DNA from: Lentzea pudingi
GTDB lineage: Bacteria > Actinomycetota > Actinomycetes > Mycobacteriales > Pseudonocardiaceae
Reading direction: 5' to 3'
NCBI RefSeq assembly: GCF_014646255.1
Contig: NZ_BMNC01000017.1
Span: 62,001 to 126,000 of the forward strand
DNA length: 64,000 bases
A model generated the notes under the pieces. It was not told the origin of the DNA. It saw nothing but the letters and a program-made list of their open reading frames with translations, and made no database searches. The position numbers and the translations under genes were made by a program. Of this stretch, positions 24,323-32,336 are shown piece by piece (position 1 is the first letter of the stretch; every line of letters starts with the position of its first letter).

Positions 24323-25251
24323 TCGTCTGCCAGACCTGCGGCGAGCACAACGCGCCGAACACCGAGTTCTGCGGCAACTGCGGTGACTTCCTGAAGTGGA
24401 CCGGCGCCCAGGCCGGTCCGGTCCGCCCGGACGAGCCGCGGCAACAACAACCGCACCACCGTCCACAACAGACGCTCCGGCGCCGGCCGCAGCCCGGTGA
24501 CCTGATCTGCGGCCAGTGCGGCTCCGGCAACGTGGCCACCAGGCGGTTCTGCGCCGTCTGCGGCCATACGCTCGTCGACGCGACGGTCGAGCGCCAGCCG
24601 TGGTGGAAGCGGTGGAGGAAGGGCCAGAAGGTCAGGGAGAGCGGCAGCCGCCCACGCCGGGTCAGGACGACCACCAAGGTCCGCCAGGGCGTCGGCACGG
24701 CGGTGCGCTGGACGCTGGCGATCGCGGTGCTGCTGTTCGCCTGCCTGTACGGGTTCTCGCAGCCGTTCCGCAGCAGCGTCAACACCCAGGCGATCCAGGC
24801 GAAGGACGCCGTGGCCGGCATCTTCGTCGAGAAGTGGGTCCCGGTCAGGCAAAGCGCGATCTCCGCCTCGCAGGAACGCCCGGACCACCCGGCGGGTCTC
24901 GCCATGGACACGGACAAGGGCACGTTCTGGGCCGCGCAGACCGACCCGAGGACCCCGGCGCTCACGATCCGGTTCGACCGGAAGACCGACCTGCGCCGGA
25001 TGATCGTCTACAGCGGTGACCCCGAGAAGTACCTGGGTTCTCAACGGCCGCAGCGCCTCACGCTGGTGTTCGATACCGGCAAGACCGACGACATCACCCT
25101 CACCGACGCGCCCGGCCAGCAGGAGCACGCCATCGAGAACGGCGACGGCGTGCAGCAGGTCCAGGTGCTCGTCGCGGGCGTCTACCCGTCGACCGAGAGC
25201 ACCGACACGGTGATCAGCGAGATCGAGCTGTTCGAGAAGCAGGTGAAATGA
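24319..25251 (+). CDS. Membrane protein: double zinc ribbon, one transmembrane helix, discoidin-like C-terminal domain
   Basis: 310 residues. Two zinc-ribbon halves lie at the N-terminus (C-x2-C at residues 4/7 and 18/21; CGQCG and CAVCG at about 64-81). A basic linker and one transmembrane helix (about 128-148) follow. The C-terminal domain (about 170-310) has an F5/8-type-C-like pattern (GTFWAAQTDPRTPALTIRFDR, LRRMIVYSGDPEKYL). Topology should place the ribbons inside and the beta domain outside. The architecture and operon position recall the Streptomyces membrane protein CisA, which links cytoplasmic contractile particles to the membrane; that link is from memory and needs alignment. ATGA overlaps on both sides. 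Confidence 0.82.
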   Translation: MIVCQTCGEHNAPNTEFCGNCGDFLKWTGAQAGPVRPDEPRQQQPHHRPQQTLRRRPQPGDLICGQCGSGNVATRRFCAVCGHTLVDATVERQPWWKRWRKGQKVRESGSRPRRVRTTTKVRQGVGTAVRWTLAIAVLLFACLYGFSQPFRSSVNTQAIQAKDAVAGIFVEKWVPVRQSAISASQERPDHPAGLAMDTDKGTFWAAQTDPRTPALTIRFDRKTDLRRMIVYSGDPEKYLGSQRPQRLTLVFDTGKTDDITLTDAPGQQEHAIENGDGVQQVQVLVAGVYPSTESTDTVISEIELFEKQVK

Positions 25252-28208
25252 CCGTGCGCGCACTTCCGTTGCTGCTCGTGGCTTTGCTCGTGCTGCCGGT
25301 GCCGGTGCTGCGGGCCCAACCGCCCGCCGAACCGTTCGACATCGGCTTCACGAGCACCGACGGCCACGTCTTCAAGGTGGACAGCACCGGGAACGCGCGC
25401 ACCAACCTGACCGGCACCGTTCGGGAACAGTACGACCCGGCGTTCTCGCTGGACGGCACGAAACTCGCCTACGTCGACGGCGACCACGTCATGATCGCCA
25501 ACGCCGACGGCACCGATCCCAGGCGCCTCAACGCCGAACGACTCCGGCAGTCGGAACCGGCCTGGTCCCCGGACGGCACGAGCATCGCGCTCGTCACCTG
25601 GTTCCCCATCGGCGACGGCGAAAGGCCCAGGATCCAGATCCACCGGGTGTCCGACGGCGCCAAGACCGGGGAGATCGCGATCCCGCAGCACCTCCGCGCG
25701 GAAGACACCCAGCCGGACTGGTCCCCGGACGGCCGGACCATCGCTATCACCCGCAGGTCCAGCACCATCCGGCAACCACCGCCGCGGATCACCCGCCCCG
25801 CCACCGACCTCCCGGCCCGCCGGGGCGGCACGTTCGAGCTCGACCAGGTCGTGCACACCCCGCGCATCCCGCCGAAGCCGGACGTCGTGCTGCTCATCGA
25901 CATCAGCGGCTCGATGGACGGCGAGATCGGCAGCGTCAAGAAGACCCTCATCGACATCATGGGGGACATCAAGACCCTGCAGCCCGAGTCCCGGTTCGGC
26001 ATCGCGAGCTTCGCCGGACCGGAGAACGAGGGCCGGACCTCCACCGTCCACTCCGGATTCGACGAGGACCCGGTCGCCGGGATCGGCGAGGTGAACGTGA
26101 TCCGGGACCAGGGTTCCACCGAGGTCTGGGCGCACGCCCTGATCCGCACGGCCACGGACGCGTTCGACTTCCGGCCGGACTCCAGCCGCGTGGTCGTCGT
26201 GATCGGGGACGAGGGCACCGCCGAACGCCTGATGCCCCCGAACTACGACGACACCGTCGACAACGCGATCACCGCGTTGCAGGCCGCCAACATCCGGTTC
26301 GTCGGCATCGACAGCGGCGGGCTGGACCAGTTCGGGCAGGCCACCCGGTTCGTCGTCGCCACCGACGGCTCGCTGCAGACCTTCGACGAGAACAAACCGG
26401 GTGAGATCAGCACCGCGATCCTCGACGGCATCAAGGACCTCGACGTCAAGGTCACCGCGGTGCCCCGGTGCGGCGACGGGCTCACCGTCGCGCTCACCCC
26501 GCCGGGGCCCGTCACCGTGCCGAGCGGTGAGGACGCGCGGTTCGCCGAGAAGTTCACCGTCTCACCGGACGCCGTCCCGGGCAGCACCCTGCGCTGCACC
26601 GTCGAGTTCCGCCTCAACAACGAGCAGGAAGCCAGGCCCGGTCACGTCCAGACCGTCACCGTCCAGGTCGCCGACCTCGTGAAACCGCTGGTGCGCATCG
26701 ATGACATCGCCACGCAAGCCCGGGACGGCAGCGGCGCCACGATCACCTACCAGGCCACCGCGACCGACTCGCGGAACCGCGTCCTGACCCCGGCCTGCAC
26801 GCCACCGTCCGGCACCAGGTTCCCCGTCGGCATCACGACGGTGACCTGCACGGCGACCGACGCCCAGGGCAACACCGGCACCGACACCGCCATCGTCACG
26901 ATCACCGCAGACGACCCGGAGGGTTCACGGATCTGGCTGGTGACCCCGGACGGCAGCAGCCAGTTCGACCTGTCCGCGCGCTTCGGTGAGGAGTGCGACG
27001 GCTACGACGACGAGCACCCGGCGTGGTCCCCGGACGGCCAGAGCCTCGCGTTCACCCAGGACGAGCGGATCTGCACGGTCAAGGCCGACGGCACCGACAT
27101 CCGCGTCGTCGTGGAGGACAGCGGCAGCATCGGCCGCCCGCGCGACGCGGCGTGGCTCCCGGACGGCACGAGGCTCGTCTTCGAGTCCGCGGGCGTGGAA
27201 CAGCCACCGGACCTGTGGACCGTGCCCGTGCAGGGCGGCACCCCTCGACTCCTGACCCGCAACGCGAGCCAGCCCGCCGTGCAACGGCTGCCGCGGCTCA
27301 CCGTGACCACGACCGCCACTCCGGCCGAGATCCCGTTCAACGGCAGGACGACGATCGAGGTGACCGTCGCGAACACCGGCTTCGCCCCCGCGCCCGCCAC
27401 GCTGACCGTGACGATGCCGTCGGGCCTGCGGGGCGGACCGGCCGGGTCGAATCTCGGCCCGATCGCACCGGGGGAGCGCAAGGTCGTGAGCGGCGACGCC
27501 ACCGGCACGACAGCGGGGGAGCACGAGGTGACCGCCGCGGTCGGCACGATCACCTCGAAGGTCACCGTGAAGGTCCTGGAACGCACCGGATCGCTCTCGC
27601 TGGCGGTCGCGGCGGCCCCGCAGCCGGCGTTCGTCGGCGGCGACGACGTGACCGTCACCTTCACGCTGCTCAACAGCTCCGGCTCCACGCTCACGAACGT
27701 GCGCGTGGTCGCCTCGGCGTTCGGCTGCGAGCCGGAATGCCTGGCCGGCACGCTCGGCCCGGACGCCCAGACCGAGGTCAGGCTGACGATCCCGGCCACC
27801 CAGGCCGTGGACCGGGAACTGGTCGGCGTCGTCATCGCCACCGGCCCGGACGAGATCGCGTCCGACAACGTGGCGGCCACCCAGATCGTCGTCAAGCAGC
27901 CCGTCATCACCCTCGACCAGCAGGCCGGACCTCTCGGCGGCGTGGTCTCCCTACAGGGCAAGGACTTCCCGCCGGGCGCCAAGGTGAGGCTCGGCTGGTC
28001 GCCGGGCATCTCCGAGACACCGGGCGAGCTGACGACCGCGGACGGCACGTTCACCGCGCAGATGCTGGTCTTCCACAACGACACCGAGGGACCGAGGCAG
28101 GCGCTGGCGGCGACGGTGGAGGGCACCAGGTTCGGCGAGGTGAAATCGGAGGACTTCCTGGTGCTGCCCAACACGAGCCAACCCGCGGACTTCATCGAAC
28201 GCGGCTAG
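25248..28208 (+). CDS. Large secreted VWA/TolB/HYR/CARDB multidomain protein at the end of the eCIS operon
   Basis: 986 residues with a signal peptide ending about residue 24. Domains in order are: TolB-like propeller blades (25-180; DPAFSLDGTKLAYVDG); a von Willebrand factor A domain (about 210-395) with an intact DxSxS MIDAS motif in LLIDISGSMDG; a HYR domain (about 485-555; GTRFPVGITTVTCTATDAQG); a second TolB set (560-680); two CARDB-like beta-sandwiches (685-880); and a final Ig-like module. No C-terminal anchor or sortase motif is seen. It looks like a metal-dependent adhesion or scaffold protein on the cell surface. Translational coupling to the zinc-ribbon membrane protein suggests a joint role, but no particle function is known to me. 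Confidence 0.85.
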   Translation: MTVRALPLLLVALLVLPVPVLRAQPPAEPFDIGFTSTDGHVFKVDSTGNARTNLTGTVREQYDPAFSLDGTKLAYVDGDHVMIANADGTDPRRLNAERLRQSEPAWSPDGTSIALVTWFPIGDGERPRIQIHRVSDGAKTGEIAIPQHLRAEDTQPDWSPDGRTIAITRRSSTIRQPPPRITRPATDLPARRGGTFELDQVVHTPRIPPKPDVVLLIDISGSMDGEIGSVKKTLIDIMGDIKTLQPESRFGIASFAGPENEGRTSTVHSGFDEDPVAGIGEVNVIRDQGSTEVWAHALIRTATDAFDFRPDSSRVVVVIGDEGTAERLMPPNYDDTVDNAITALQAANIRFVGIDSGGLDQFGQATRFVVATDGSLQTFDENKPGEISTAILDGIKDLDVKVTAVPRCGDGLTVALTPPGPVTVPSGEDARFAEKFTVSPDAVPGSTLRCTVEFRLNNEQEARPGHVQTVTVQVADLVKPLVRIDDIATQARDGSGATITYQATATDSRNRVLTPACTPPSGTRFPVGITTVTCTATDAQGNTGTDTAIVTITADDPEGSRIWLVTPDGSSQFDLSARFGEECDGYDDEHPAWSPDGQSLAFTQDERICTVKADGTDIRVVVEDSGSIGRPRDAAWLPDGTRLVFESAGVEQPPDLWTVPVQGGTPRLLTRNASQPAVQRLPRLTVTTTATPAEIPFNGRTTIEVTVANTGFAPAPATLTVTMPSGLRGGPAGSNLGPIAPGERKVVSGDATGTTAGEHEVTAAVGTITSKVTVKVLERTGSLSLAVAAAPQPAFVGGDDVTVTFTLLNSSGSTLTNVRVVASAFGCEPECLAGTLGPDAQTEVRLTIPATQAVDRELVGVVIATGPDEIASDNVAATQIVVKQPVITLDQQAGPLGGVVSLQGKDFPPGAKVRLGWSPGISETPGELTTADGTFTAQMLVFHNDTEGPRQALAATVEGTRFGEVKSEDFLVLPNTSQPADFIERG

Positions 28209-28210
28209 AG

Positions 28211-28226
28211 CTTCCCCAACGGGCAG
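28211..28226. promoter_or_regulatory. Third CTGCCC-N4-GGGCAG-like site, before the last eCIS gene
   Basis: CTTCCC-CAAC-GGGCAG matches the sites at 6450 and 13425 with one mismatch in the left arm. It lies immediately after the VWA-gene stop, and 69 nt separate it from the ATG at 28296, exactly the distance seen at the first site if 6535 is that start. It suggests that the last gene can be transcribed separately under the same regulator. Confidence 0.45.
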
Positions 28227-28295
28227 CGAAGAGCGCACCCGGCCACGCCTGGAACGCCGCTGTCAGCGCAGGGCACACGAAGGAGACTTCACGAC

Positions 28296-29591
28296 ATGGG
28301 AGCAACAGCGACACTGTCCACTTCGGACTTATCGGTCGCGCCGGGTGGCGACGTCACGTGCCAGGTGGTGGTGCGCAACGCGGGTGAGCTGGTGGACCAG
28401 TTCACGATCGACGTCGTCGGCGAGGCCTCGTCCTGGAGCCACGCCGAACCGGCCGTGGTGAACCTCAACCCCGGTGAGTCCGCTCCGGTGCTCATCCGGT
28501 TCGCCCCACCGCGCGAGCCGGGCGTCCACGCGGGCACGGTCCCGTTCGGCGTCCGGGTCATCTCCCGTGAGGACCCGAACGGCTCGGTGGTCGAGGAAGG
28601 TGTCGTCACGGTCGGCGCGTTCACCGACGTGGCCGCGGAACTCGTGCCCGCCAAGGCCGAGGGCGCGCGGAGGGCCAAGTTCGAGGTCGCCGTCGACAAC
28701 GTCGGCAACTCGCCCACGCTGCTGCGCCTGCGGGCCGTCGACCCCGAGGACGAGCTGGACTTCCGGCTGGACCGCGCCGACATCGCGTTGCCGCCCGGCA
28801 CCACGGCGTTCGTTCGGCTGCGGGCCAAGCCGCGCCGGCGGTTCCTGCGCGGGGAGCCGAAGCGGCTCCCGTTCCAGGTCGAGATCACGCCGGAGCACGG
28901 CGACACGCTGATCACTCAGGGCACGATGGTCCAGCGCCCGCTGCTGCCGAGGTGGGTGCTGCCGTTGCTGATCGCGCTCCTGCTGGTCGCGGGGGCGTTG
29001 GTGGCGCTGTGGTTCACGGTGCTGGCGCCCGCCGTGAAGACTGCGGCGCGCGAGGCGGTGCGGCAGGAGAGTCAGGAGATCAAGGACAGGGCCGACCAGG
29101 CGGCCAGCGCGGCCGGGGCGGCGAAGGACGAGTCGAAGCAGGCCGCGGCGAACGCCGGTCAGGCACTGGACGCGCTGGGCATCAAACCCGGCGACACCGC
29201 CGCGACGCCGACGTTGCCGAAACCCGCCGAGAGCGGCGAGCCGGTGACGTTCCGGATCGACGTCACCGCGCCGATCGTCGCGAACACCGGCTCGTTCACC
29301 GAGGTCACGTTCACCCCGCCGGACGACAAGAAGACGTTCCTCATCAAGGACGTCTTCTTCGAGAACGCCAAGGGCGACACGGGCACCGCCCAGCTCGTCC
29401 GGGACGCGGCCGGGACGCGCAGCACGATCCGGGTCATCGGGCTCGGGAACTTCCGGGACCGCGACGAGCACTTCCAGGAGCCGCTGCGGTTCCAGCCGGG
29501 CGAGAAGATCGTGTTCCGGGTGAGCTGCCAGAACCCGCAGCCCAAGGGCTCGTGCACCCCGTCGGTGGTGCTCAACGGACGCTCCGGATGA
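28296..29591 (+). CDS. Membrane-anchored Ig-like protein with helical stalk, eCIS-associated
   Basis: 431 residues; AAGGAGA about 9 nt before the ATG. There is no signal peptide. Residues 1-205 hold two Ig/COG1470-like beta-sandwiches (DLSVAPGGDVTCQVVVRN; PGESAPVLIRFAPP). A transmembrane helix covers about 219-245 (WVLPLLIALLLVAGALVALW). An Ala/Glu/Lys-rich helix (248-300), probably coiled-coil, and a beta-rich C-terminal domain (310-431) follow. Topology is either a cytosolic Ig part with an outer stalk or the reverse; the first fits the lack of a signal peptide. It sits 87 nt after the VWA gene behind its own putative operator, and may tether particles to the membrane. Confidence 0.8.
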   Translation: MGATATLSTSDLSVAPGGDVTCQVVVRNAGELVDQFTIDVVGEASSWSHAEPAVVNLNPGESAPVLIRFAPPREPGVHAGTVPFGVRVISREDPNGSVVEEGVVTVGAFTDVAAELVPAKAEGARRAKFEVAVDNVGNSPTLLRLRAVDPEDELDFRLDRADIALPPGTTAFVRLRAKPRRRFLRGEPKRLPFQVEITPEHGDTLITQGTMVQRPLLPRWVLPLLIALLLVAGALVALWFTVLAPAVKTAAREAVRQESQEIKDRADQAASAAGAAKDESKQAAANAGQALDALGIKPGDTAATPTLPKPAESGEPVTFRIDVTAPIVANTGSFTEVTFTPPDDKKTFLIKDVFFENAKGDTGTAQLVRDAAGTRSTIRVIGLGNFRDRDEHFQEPLRFQPGEKIVFRVSCQNPQPKGSCTPSVVLNGRSG

Positions 29592-29596
29592 GACCG

Positions 29597-30223
29597 TCAG
29601 ATCAGGCCTTCGCGCAGCGCGAAAGCCACGGCGTGGGCGCGGTTGCGCAGCTGGAAGCGGTTGGTGATGTCGTGCAGGATCGACTTCACCGTGCGCTGCG
29701 AGTAGCACAGCCGCTCCGCGATCTCCCTGGTCTCCAGGCCGTCCGCGATCATCCGCAGCACCTCGGTCTCCCGGCTCGACATGCCGGCGAGGTTCAACCC
29801 GTTGGGGCGCAGCACGTTGCGCTGCAGGGCGGAGACGCGCCCGAGCAACCGGCCGAGCAGGTCGGCGGGCAGCGAGCCCTCCCCGGCGTGCGCGGCGCGG
29901 ATCAGCCGGACCAGCGTGTCCGGGGTGGCGTCGGCCCGGCGCAGCACGGCGGACACCCCGCTGCCGACGACGTCGAGCAGTTCGGCGTCGGCCACGTCCC
30001 CGGCGATCAGCACGATGCCGGGGTTCGGCTGGCACTGCAGCTTTCTCAGCAGTTGCAGCACGGTCTCGTCGAGACGTTCGGCGACGACGAGCGCGACGCA
30101 GCGCTCGGTGGTCTCCGGCTCGACGAGCCTGATCTCCGGGCGGGACCGCAGTGCGACGGTGACGCCTGCGCGAGTGATGGAATCAGTGGCGTGCAGGACG
30201 ACGGTGACTGGCTCGGCGTTCAT
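29597..30223 (-). CDS. LuxR-family regulator with degenerate receiver domain
   Basis: 208 residues. The C-terminal HTH is canonical (SSRETEVLRMIADGLETREIAERL, then SQRTVKSILHDITNRF). The N-terminal 120 residues keep the receiver fold pattern, but the acidic pocket residues and the phospho-accepting Asp are not where expected (LHATDSI instead of a DD pair; VVAERLDE; Arg in place of the switch Lys). Phosphorylation by a kinase is therefore doubtful. It is convergent with the eCIS operon end (5 nt between stops) and has no kinase of its own. It is a candidate regulator of the CTGCCC sites, by proximity only. Confidence 0.88.
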   Translation of the reverse strand: MNAEPVTVVLHATDSITRAGVTVALRSRPEIRLVEPETTERCVALVVAERLDETVLQLLRKLQCQPNPGIVLIAGDVADAELLDVVGSGVSAVLRRADATPDTLVRLIRAAHAGEGSLPADLLGRLLGRVSALQRNVLRPNGLNLAGMSSRETEVLRMIADGLETREIAERLCYSQRTVKSILHDITNRFQLRNRAHAVAFALREGLI

Positions 30224-30289
30224 CAGCTCCCCTTCTGACGACTGCGTCCATCATCCTGCCGGGCGCGTCCCGGCCGACATGGGCACTTG

Positions 30290-30913
30290 TCACGAACGGT
30301 CCCGGAGTGCGTTCACCGCCTGGGCACGATCTGCGACCTGCAACTTGCGGAGGATGTGGGACACGTGGTTGCGCACGGTCTTGGTGCTCAGGACCAACTC
30401 CCGCGCGATCGTGGCGTTGCCCTTGCCCGCGGCCATGAGCCGGGCGACGTCGCGTTCGCGCCCGGTCAGCTCCGGCAGCGCGCTCGGACGTGGTGCGGTG
30501 GCGAAGAAGTCGAGCAGCCGCGTCGCCACGCCGGGGCTGAAGATCGCCTCGCCCTCACCGACCGCGCGCACCGCGTCGACGATCTGCTGCGGCCGAGAGG
30601 ACTTGACGAGATAACCCCGCGCACCGGCCCGCATCGCCGCGAACACCGACTCGTCGTCCTCGAACATGGTCAGCACCAGCACCCGTGCGGACGGCCGGGC
30701 GGCGACGATCCGGCGCGTCGCCTCGATGCCGCCGAGATCGGGCATGTTGAGGTCCATCACGATCACGTCCGGCCGCAACCGCCGCGCCAGCTCGATCGCC
30801 GGCGTCCCGCCGCTGGCCTCACCCACGACGTCGATGCCGCTGTCCGCCAGCGCCGCCATCACGCCCTGGCGGAACAACGGGTGGTCGTCCACGACCAGCG
30901 CGCGCAGGCTCAT
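30290..30913 (-). CDS. NarL/LuxR-type response regulator
   Basis: 207 residues. The receiver is intact: VDDHPLFRQGV near the N-terminus, the phospho-acceptor Asp in VIVMDLNMPDLGG, switch Thr in VLTMF and Lys in YLVKSS. The LuxR HTH follows: LTGRERDVARLMAAGKGNATIA and LSTKTVRNHVSHILRKL. It forms a two-component pair with the histidine kinase just upstream (4-base overlap). Binding to inverted repeats as a dimer is expected for the family; whether it targets the eCIS sites is untested. Confidence 0.93.
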   Translation of the reverse strand: MSLRALVVDDHPLFRQGVMAALADSGIDVVGEASGGTPAIELARRLRPDVIVMDLNMPDLGGIEATRRIVAARPSARVLVLTMFEDDESVFAAMRAGARGYLVKSSRPQQIVDAVRAVGEGEAIFSPGVATRLLDFFATAPRPSALPELTGRERDVARLMAAGKGNATIARELVLSTKTVRNHVSHILRKLQVADRAQAVNALRDRS

Positions 30914-31548
30914 GAGACCGGCAGCGCGGCCGCGAGCCTGGTGCCGCCGTCGCGACCGGGCTCGACCCGGCAGTCACCGCCGAGCTCGCTGGCCCGCTGC
31001 CGCATCGACGCCAGCCCCACACCGGTCGTCACCTCGGCCGAACCCACCCCGTCGTCGACCACCTCGACGTGCAGTTCGGCGTCGAACCACAGCCGCACAA
31101 CGCACGTGCGCGCGTCGGCGTGCGTGACGACGTTCGTCAGGGCCTCGCGGATGATCCGGTACGCCGCCACGCTCACCGCGTCGGGCACGGGCGGGATCTC
31201 ACCGAGCACCAGGACCTCGATCTCGACGTGCAGCCGGGACCTCAACGCGGCCACGAACGTCTCGACGGCCCCCACCAGACCGAACTTGGCCACCGACGCG
31301 GGGCTCTCGTTCGCGACCAGCGCCTTGATGTCGCCGATCGCGGAGTGGATCTCGTCCTCCAGCAGCACGAGGAGCCGGGCCGCGCCAGCCGGGTCGGAGG
31401 CGAGCAGCTGCCGCGCCGACCGCAGCCCGAGGGCGACCGCGGCGAGCGAGGGGCCGACACCGTCGTGGAGATCGCGCAGCACCGTGCGGCGCGCCTCGGC
31501 CGCACTCCTGGCGCAGGACTCCGCGGGCACGATGAACTGGCGGCGCAT
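30910..31548 (-). CDS. Soluble NarX-type sensor histidine kinase
   Basis: 212 residues, short for the family. The HisKA_3 phospho-acceptor region RRTVLRDLHDGVGPSLAAVALGL is complete. The HATPase_c domain has an N-box-like YRIIREALTNVVTHADA and G-boxes DDGVGSAEVTTGVGLASMRQRA. There is no transmembrane or recognisable sensor domain N-terminal to the H-box, so it is cytosolic and may read an intracellular signal or a partner protein. It is the first gene of a kinase-regulator unit transcribed away from the 31.6-kb spacer. Confidence 0.9.
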   Translation of the reverse strand: MRRQFIVPAESCARSAAEARRTVLRDLHDGVGPSLAAVALGLRSARQLLASDPAGAARLLVLLEDEIHSAIGDIKALVANESPASVAKFGLVGAVETFVAALRSRLHVEIEVLVLGEIPPVPDAVSVAAYRIIREALTNVVTHADARTCVVRLWFDAELHVEVVDDGVGSAEVTTGVGLASMRQRASELGGDCRVEPGRDGGTRLAAALPVS

Positions 31549-31754
31549 TTCCGCTCCCTCCCACCGATGACTTCGCTCGCAGCTGACCAGCCGTTTCCGG
31601 CTTGCCCGATGGTGTGAACGAAGTCCCTCGATCGGACCATTCGGGGCCGTACTCCACTCTGATGGAAGCGTGCGGGTGGTTGATACAGCCGGACGGGAAG
31701 ACCAAACGATCCGGTGAGCGGTATCTCCACGCCTGTCCCCTGCTCCGCAAGGAC

Positions 31755-32336
31755 ATGGGAGTCGAGGTCCGCGATCCTCGCTGGCTCGGGGCCGTGCCCG
31801 GAGCCGAGCTGGTGGTCGCGCTGGACGAGGTGGGAGGGCACGCCGCCGACGGGCACCGGGTGACGGTGCTGATCGACCTGGTGCCGGGCAACGTGGCGAT
31901 GCTGCGGGGCCTGGCCGCCGAGGCGGTCGGGGAGGGCGCTCGCAAGGTGCGCGTGCGGCCGCACGGCGTCGGCCGGGTCGATCTGGTCCACGCGGCGGTG
32001 GAGCTCGGCCGGGTCGCCGAGGACGACGCCGTCGAGGTGCAGTTCGACGTCACGTCCGCCGCGCTGCTGCGGGCCGACCCCACGGCGTTCGTGCGGGTCG
32101 ATCCGTTCGTGGTGCAGGCGGACGGGACGGTCGTGCCGATCTGCGCCGGGCTGGAGGACTACGCGCTCGGCGCGCTGGGGTCGTCGTTCGACGCCCTGGT
32201 CGCCGCGTGGGACCCCGAACCGGTCCGGGACCTGTGCCGGGTCGCGCTCGGCCGCGCGCTGGCCGACACCGGGCCGCTCGTGTCCTGGTACGAGCACCTC
32301 ACCCGGACAGCAGCCGAGCTGCGCTCCTCGTGTTGA
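31755..32336 (+). CDS. Hypothetical protein, weakly like a radical-SAM C-terminal part
   Basis: 193 residues from the ATG at 31755; the frame stays open back to a TTG at 31602, but that stretch has many A/T third positions and looks non-coding, as a divergent promoter region would. No good ribosome site is seen. The segments DLVPGNVAMLRGLAAEAVGEG and DPFVVQADGTVVPIC with a following ALGALG are reminiscent of the C-terminal half of actinobacterial radical-SAM proteins, but the N-terminal CxxxCxxC is absent. It may be a remnant or an unrelated protein. The 3' end overlaps the convergent PHP gene by 38 bases. Confidence 0.5.
   Translation: MGVEVRDPRWLGAVPGAELVVALDEVGGHAADGHRVTVLIDLVPGNVAMLRGLAAEAVGEGARKVRVRPHGVGRVDLVHAAVELGRVAEDDAVEVQFDVTSAALLRADPTAFVRVDPFVVQADGTVVPICAGLEDYALGALGSSFDALVAAWDPEPVRDLCRVALGRALADTGPLVSWYEHLTRTAAELRSSC

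Noticed and set aside
30259..30273. CCGGG-CGCGT-CCCGG palindrome between the two regulators
   Set aside because: Short and GC only; expected often by chance in DNA of this composition.
31602..31618. TTGCCC-GATG stretch in the spacer before the two-component genes as a fourth eCIS operator
   Set aside because: Only the left half matches; the right arm (GTGTGA) does not form the inverted repeat.
31242..32297. Minus-strand frame overlapping the hypothetical gene at 31755
   Set aside because: It also covers the histidine kinase gene in another phase and has no coherent protein pattern.
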